Shown here: positions 59,646 to 64,000 of the stretch, in pieces
Numbering within the stretch: position 1 is the stretch's first letter
How the letters are laid out: each line of letters begins with the position of its first letter
NCBI RefSeq assembly: GCF_003946445.1
Contig: NZ_RHOF01000018.1
Span: forward strand, 1 to 64,000
Origin: Loigolactobacillus jiayinensis
GTDB lineage: Bacteria > Bacillota > Bacilli > Lactobacillales > Lactobacillaceae
DNA: 64,000 bases
Reading direction: 5' to 3'
Made by a program: the position numbers and the translations under genes
The notes under the pieces: model-generated
Databases searched by the model: none
Told to the model about the DNA's origin: nothing
Seen by the model: only the letters and a program-made list of their open reading frames with translations

Positions 59646-60353
59646 ATGCAAAAAAGAAGTTCCAAGCGCAGTAGCTGGCTGATCACCTTGATCATTTTTA
59701 TTGCCAGCTTCTATGTCCTTAGTTTATTTTTCAATGGTTGTATGTCTGGTACATTTAGTGACACGTTCTCTTTTATTGGTGCCGTTATTATTACTGGTCT
59801 TGCGCGTTGGTGGCAATTACGCCGACCACAACAACCTAAGAAATTAAAAAATGTGGATTCTGATATGCTGCAACATTACCGTACAACTGGTATGGCGGAC
59901 GAGGACATTCAGTTTTTCCGTGAAACCATGAGTACCGCTAAAACACAAATTGATCAATTAAGTCAGAATATGCAACGTGTTCCTAAATTGCGGGCAATCG
60001 AGTTGCATTTAGAACCAGTTAATGTGGCACGGGCGAGTTTTAAAGCGATTGTCGCTGAACCACAGAAATTACACGCCGCCAGCGACTTCCTATACCGTCA
60101 TCTGCCAACTATGGTTGATTTAACGGAAAAATATATCGCAATCAGTAAGCATGAAGTTAAAGATAAAGATACGTATACTGTTTTGGAAAAAAGTGCCACT
60201 GTGATCACCGATTTAGCGCAACAATTCCGCGATGATTATGAAGCACTAGTCGCCGATGATCTCAGTGATATCGATATTGATATGACTTTGGCTAAGGCGG
60301 CTTTGAAGAAATCCCAAACGACGGCAAAGGAGTCCGACACGCATGAGCAATAA
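59646..60353 (+). CDS. XpaC-like membrane protein (5-bromo-4-chloroindolyl phosphate hydrolysis family)
   Basis: From ATG 59646, nine bases after GGAG, the protein has 235 residues with two N-terminal membrane segments (about residues 12-32 and 40-57) and a long helical cytoplasmic part. It matches the XpaC family, which is almost always paired with telA; the family name comes from a Bacillus phosphatase phenotype, not from a proven reaction. Its end overlaps telA by 11 bases. Confidence 0.88.
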   Translation: MQKRSSKRSSWLITLIIFIASFYVLSLFFNGCMSGTFSDTFSFIGAVIITGLARWWQLRRPQQPKKLKNVDSDMLQHYRTTGMADEDIQFFRETMSTAKTQIDQLSQNMQRVPKLRAIELHLEPVNVARASFKAIVAEPQKLHAASDFLYRHLPTMVDLTEKYIAISKHEVKDKDTYTVLEKSATVITDLAQQFRDDYEALVADDLSDIDIDMTLAKAALKKSQTTAKESDTHEQ

Positions 60354-61533
60354 TGAGAACAAAGATGTGACTACTGACAACTCAGTTTTAGATGACCTAC
60401 TCAAGGATCCATTTAGCAACACACAAAGCGCCCCCAGCGTCGTCAATAACCAGGTAGCTGCTGCTGATCAACCAGAACAAATGATCAATCGCTTAAACCC
60501 TGAACAACGCGCCGATGCAGAAAAGCTGGCCCAACAAATCGATGTTAGCGATACGCAATCAGTAATGACCTATGGTGCCCAAGCACAAACTAAATTAAGT
60601 GAATTTTCACAAGGTATGCTAAGCAAAGTGCAAAGCCAAGATACTGGTGCCATTGGTGATGCGCTTTCCGGTTTAATGTTTCGTTTAAACGAAGCCAGTC
60701 CTGAAGACCTCCAAGCCGGTGATGGTAATTTATTTAAGCGCATGTTTGGCAAAGTGCGTAAATCAATTTATGAGATTCAAGCTAAATATCAAAAAATTGG
60801 TGCTCAAATCGATACGATTGCTGTTAAATTAGATAAAGAAAAAAATAATCTGCTAACCGACAACCGCCTATTAGAACAATTGTACCAAAAAAATAAAGAC
60901 TACTTTGATGCGCTCAATATTTTTATTGCTGCTGGTGAATTAAAACGAACTGAATTGCAAACTAAATTAATTCCTACAGCTAATGAAAAAGCTCAAGCCA
61001 GTGGTGACCAAATGGATCTACAAACGGTTACCGATCTCAATCAATTTGAAGAACGTTTGGATAAACGGGTTTATGATTTAAAGTTAGCCCGTGAAATTAC
61101 GATTCAACAAGCACCGCAAATTCGTTTGATACAAAACACGAACCAAGTATTAGCCGAAAAAATTCAGGCGTCGATCAATACTGCAATTCCATTATGGAAA
61201 AACCAAGTGGCCATCGCCCTCACCTTACTGCGGCAAAAAGAAGCTGTGACTGCACAACGCCAAGTTTCCGAAACAACCAATGATCTATTGAAGAAAAACA
61301 GTGAAATGCTGAAGATTTCGTCAATTGAGACAGCCAAAGAAAACGAACGTGGTGTTGTTGATATTGAGACACTACAAAAAACACAAAATGACTTAGTTGA
61401 AACCTTACAAGAAACCTTAAAAATTCAGCAAGACGGTCGTGAAAAACGGCAAAATGCTGAACTTGAGTTGAGCAATATGGAAAATAATCTACGTGATCAA
61501 TTGTTAGCTTTAACTCAAAATCAGAATAAATAG
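60343..61533 (+). CDS. TelA/KlaA family toxic-anion resistance protein
   Basis: A 396-residue, helix-rich cytosolic protein of the TelA family. Long heptad-rich segments (about residues 140-390) suggest extended coiled coils; the family core includes [22 protein letters not shown] (in part) near residue 165 and [17 protein letters not shown] near residue 265. The family is linked to tellurite and to nisin and other envelope stress in lactic acid bacteria, without a known mechanism. Coupled to xpaC by overlap. Confidence 0.92.
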   Translation: MSNNENKDVTTDNSVLDDLLKDPFSNTQSAPSVVNNQVAAADQPEQMINRLNPEQRADAEKLAQQIDVSDTQSVMTYGAQAQTKLSEFSQGMLSKVQSQDTGAIGDALSGLMFRLNEASPEDLQAGDGNLFKRMFGKVRKSIYEIQAKYQKIGAQIDTIAVKLDKEKNNLLTDNRLLEQLYQKNKDYFDALNIFIAAGELKRTELQTKLIPTANEKAQASGDQMDLQTVTDLNQFEERLDKRVYDLKLAREITIQQAPQIRLIQNTNQVLAEKIQASINTAIPLWKNQVAIALTLLRQKEAVTAQRQVSETTNDLLKKNSEMLKISSIETAKENERGVVDIETLQKTQNDLVETLQETLKIQQDGREKRQNAELELSNMENNLRDQLLALTQNQNK

Positions 61534-61578
61534 AAAAAAGTTAGGGCTGGATGTCACCACATCTGTCCTAACTTTTTT
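61534..61578. terminator. Bidirectional terminator between telA and the MFS gene
   Basis: AAAGTTAGG (61537-61545) with CCTAACTTT (61567-61575) and GATGT with ACATC inside; T runs lie on both strands. It serves two converging genes. Confidence 0.88.
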
Positions 61579-61580
61579 GA

Positions 61581-63026
61581 TTACTTAACCCTTTTACACC
61601 ACAATCGCACCCCGGTTAGCACCGTAGCCACTAAACAAACGACTAATGCAACCGTAAAGGCCACGTGCATCCCGTAAATAAATACATCTGGGCGCTTAGC
61701 CAAATAGGTTGTAACGTGCTGGCCATAATTATGGCTCATTGCACCATACAGTACTGTTGTTGAAATTGAGATCCCGAAAACCATACCTAGATTACGCGCT
61801 AAGGCGTTGATACCACCAGCAATACCAAGGTCATTAGCTGTAACCGAGCTCATCACCATCGTATTATTAGGGGCTTGAAAAACCCCATTACCAAGGCCAA
61901 CTAAACCAACAAAGAGCATGAATAACCAAAGTGGCGTTTCTAAGTTAGTCAGTGCGTAACCAATTTGACTGATAGAAATCACAACTAACCCAATAAACGT
62001 TAACAATTCTGACCCGATTCGATCGGCAATACTCCCCGCTAGTGGTGAGGCAATCACCTGTACAATTGGAAACATCATCAAAATATAGCCGGCTAGCCTC
62101 GGTGATAAAGCACGGGCATTTTCCAAATAAAATGGCGAAATTACATTAAAGAAAAAGTTGGTGATAAAAATTAGAAAACCAACGATTAAACTTAATGTAA
62201 AAGCAGAATTGTGAAATAGTTTAAAAGCAATCAACGGTTCTTTTTGTCGTGGCTCAAACCAAATAAATACCCCTAACATAATAATTGCCAGTAAAAACAA
62301 ACTCAAAATTAACGGCTGCGTGAAACCAATCTGTTGGCCTAAGAAAATACCAACGAATAGACTGACAATCATCAGCATAAACAAAATAAAGCCACCAAAA
62401 TCAATTGGTTTATGGTTAACTAATAGATCCTTTGGTAAGATTTTGTGCCCTAAAAACATCGTTAAAATACCAATCGGTACGTTTAACCAAAAAATGTAGC
62501 CCCAAGGTAAAACTGATAATATCAGACCACCAATCCCCGGCCCTGCGATAGACCCTAACGAAACAAAAGAACCAATGAAACCTAATGCTTTTCCGCGCTC
62601 ACTGATTGGAAAGATTTCTGTGATGATACCATTATTTGTGCTCATTGTCATGCTGGCGCCAAAAGCTTGTAATCCGCGAGCTAACAGCAAAAGAGTCAAA
62701 CTTTGATTAAATCCACAAAGTAATGAACCTAAAACAAAGAAAAATGTACCAATTCGAAAAATGCGGATTTTACCAACGACATCCCCTAATTTACCGAATA
62801 ATAGTAATAATGCACAGACAACGATCAAGTAAATTGAGACTACCCATTCGGCCTGATTCATGGGAATTTTCAAATCATGACTCATCACCGGTAAAGCAAT
62901 ATTGACAATACTACCATCGAGCGTCGACATAAAGGTAAATAAACCGACCGCAACTAGAATCCACCAACGATTCTTTTGTACTTGTGGGTTATGTTGAAAA
63001 CTTACTTGCTTAGTTACAGCTGCCAT
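61581..63026 (-). CDS. MFS drug exporter, DHA2 (EmrB/QacA) type
   Basis: A 481-residue proton-driven exporter with 14 predicted membrane segments. It has DGSIVNIALPVM in the first segment, the motif A loop GKLGDVVGKIRIFRIG near residue 78, and the motif C-like GPGIGGLILSVLPWGYIFWLN (in part) near residue 158. It probably exports hydrophobic compounds or drugs; the substrate is unknown. No regulator gene lies next to it. Confidence 0.92.
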   Translation of the reverse strand: MAAVTKQVSFQHNPQVQKNRWWILVAVGLFTFMSTLDGSIVNIALPVMSHDLKIPMNQAEWVVSIYLIVVCALLLLFGKLGDVVGKIRIFRIGTFFFVLGSLLCGFNQSLTLLLLARGLQAFGASMTMSTNNGIITEIFPISERGKALGFIGSFVSLGSIAGPGIGGLILSVLPWGYIFWLNVPIGILTMFLGHKILPKDLLVNHKPIDFGGFILFMLMIVSLFVGIFLGQQIGFTQPLILSLFLLAIIMLGVFIWFEPRQKEPLIAFKLFHNSAFTLSLIVGFLIFITNFFFNVISPFYLENARALSPRLAGYILMMFPIVQVIASPLAGSIADRIGSELLTFIGLVVISISQIGYALTNLETPLWLFMLFVGLVGLGNGVFQAPNNTMVMSSVTANDLGIAGGINALARNLGMVFGISISTTVLYGAMSHNYGQHVTTYLAKRPDVFIYGMHVAFTVALVVCLVATVLTGVRLWCKRVK

Positions 63027-63079
63027 TGCACTTGCCTCGCTTCTTTGAATTGATCATCCTGCTTAAAAAGTATAAAGAG

Positions 63080-63111
63080 AGGCTTGGCGCAAGTTTACTC
63101 ACGTCAAGCCT
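63080..63111 (-). terminator. Probable terminator of dapF
   Basis: AGGCTTG (63080-63086) pairs with CAAGCCT (63105-63111). The T tract on the minus strand is weak (CTCTCTTTAT), so read-through into the MFS gene is possible. Confidence 0.55.
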
Positions 63112-63119
63112 GATTGAGC

Positions 63120-64000
63120 CTATTCTAAACTGTTCACAAATTCTTGATATGCTGGTTGTTCACCGCTAATTTTAAACTTAACTTGGCTAAAATCACCAGC
63201 TAACAATGCAGTTAAACTAAGCGTAGCCTTACCAACAAAAGTAGCGTTACCGATCAGTTCCATCCAATACGTATTATCTGTTTGATGTACCAGTGTTTTG
63301 ACCATGCCGCCAGGATTTCGTACGGTGATCAATTGTTCAAAATCGCCACCTTGCTCTAACACGTAGACCAAGCTAGCCGCTGACATCCCAGTGCCACAAG
63401 CATTAGTAAAGCCAACACCACGTTCAAAGGTACGGACAAAAATATGATTTTGTCCCAGAACTTCAACAAAACTAACGTTAACGCCATCGGGGAAATAAGG
63501 ATTCTGCCCATCATTTAAATAACCAGCAATTCGCCCTAATTCAGGTCCAAGCAACGTTTCATGATCAACAAAACTAATTAAATGCGGGTTAGGAACTGCC
63601 ACTGCCGTAAAATTAAGTGTCTTAGATAAAGCAGGAATCTTAGTATGGTGTAATTCCGGTAAGTTCGCCACGTGCATACCCAGATCGGCTGCGGCAAAGC
63701 TAACCGGTGAGATCTCCGCTTGAAACGTCTTAACTTGCGGTGCTAAATCTTGTGCCTGCTTAACGTTCAAATCAGCATACATTGTTTCAATTTTAAAATT
63801 AGTTTGTTGCTTTTGTTCTGATAAGTAACGTGCTACAGTGCGGATACCGTTACCACACATTGAAGCTTCACTACCATCGGCATTGATCACGCGCATTTTA
63901 CCACTAACTTGTGGGTGGCTGGAATCATCAACGTATAAAACGCCATCGGCACCACCAGCCAACCCATTTTCACGGTCAGTCACTTGCTGTGTAGCTTGTT
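63120..64000 (-). CDS. dapF: Diaminopimelate epimerase, 5' end outside the window
   Basis: DapF converts LL-DAP to meso-DAP for lysine and cell wall synthesis. The frame is open to the window edge at 64000, so about 30 to 40 N-terminal residues are missing. Both catalytic cysteines are present, in ASMCGNGIRT and in TNACGTGMSAA, with ENGLAGGADGV before the first. An internal GTG at 63983 is not the true start. With dapA at 26-27 kb this shows a DAP pathway. Confidence 0.95.
   Translation of the reverse strand, partial: QATQQVTDRENGLAGGADGVLYVDDSSHPQVSGKMRVINADGSEASMCGNGIRTVARYLSEQKQQTNFKIETMYADLNVKQAQDLAPQVKTFQAEISPVSFAAADLGMHVANLPELHHTKIPALSKTLNFTAVAVPNPHLISFVDHETLLGPELGRIAGYLNDGQNPYFPDGVNVSFVEVLGQNHIFVRTFERGVGFTNACGTGMSAASLVYVLEQGGDFEQLITVRNPGGMVKTLVHQTDNTYWMELIGNATFVGKATLSLTALLAGDFSQVKFKISGEQPAYQEFVNSLE

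Noticed and set aside
63120-63983. Complete dapF starting at GTG 63983
   Set aside because: The frame continues upstream to the window edge and the family needs about 30 to 40 more N-terminal residues.

Overview
This 64 kb window is a stretch of low-to-mid GC Gram-positive chromosome, almost certainly from a lactobacillus (Lactobacillaceae). Pointers are the purEKCSQLFMNHD gene order, the YlbF/YlbG/YlaN/DUF1831/UPF0223 small-protein families, rpoY overlapping rnjA, an iscS-DUF1831-mnmA neighbourhood, a one-piece binding-protein/permease amino-acid transporter, near-consensus sigma-A promoters and strong AGGAGG-type ribosome binding sites. The species cannot be fixed from the sequence alone. 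No rRNA, tRNA, CRISPR array, insertion sequence with transposase, or prophage was seen.

Layout. 0.1-11.4 kb: complete de novo purine operon, purE to purD, on the minus strand, with two PurR-type boxes at its promoter. 11.6-15.8 kb: uvrC and an amino-acid ABC transporter (minus). 16.1-17.9 kb: a small conserved protein, then a plus-strand unit in which a preQ1-I riboswitch precedes queT, a DUF2829 (Tad2-type) gene and a short-chain dehydrogenase. 18.0-27.3 kb: MazG-like, engB, clpX, tig, tuf, a TPR protein, RNase J2 and dapA (minus). 27.5-28.4 kb: rpsO and rpsT, divergent. 28.4-33.0 kb: holA and the comEA-EB-EC uptake genes. 33.1-41.0 kb: one probable long operon ylaN-ftsW-pyc-ylbF-ylbG-rsmD-coaD-ylbL. 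41.3-45.5 kb: typA with a long structured leader, then an IMPase-UPF0223-degenerate LDH cluster. 45.7-50.2 kb: def, a membrane-anchored unknown, rpoY-rnjA and a lipid kinase. 50.2-59.4 kb: recD2, a TPR protein, a phosphatase, mnmA, a gene-poor 1.05 kb region, DUF1831, iscS, mtnN, a tail-anchored small protein and a NUDIX hydrolase. 59.6-64 kb: XpaC-TelA pair, an MFS exporter and a truncated dapF.

Most genes are housekeeping: purine synthesis, translation (tuf, typA, rpsO, rpsT, def, engB, mnmA), RNA decay (RNase J1 and J2), proteostasis (clpX, tig), DNA repair and uptake (uvrC, recD2, comE), anaplerosis (pyc), cell division (ftsW), and lysine/DAP synthesis (dapA, dapF).

The most unusual part is 55.4-56.3 kb, between mnmA and DUF1831. 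Two diverged copies of a roughly 240 bp unit lie in tandem. They keep the same helices through a compensatory base-pair change and a wobble pair that is valid on the minus strand only, which suggests a structured RNA. Its 3' part recurs, 34 of 39 bases identical, between glnQ and uvrC at 13.5 kb. Next to the tandem units is a separate small transcription unit that could encode a 29-residue peptide.
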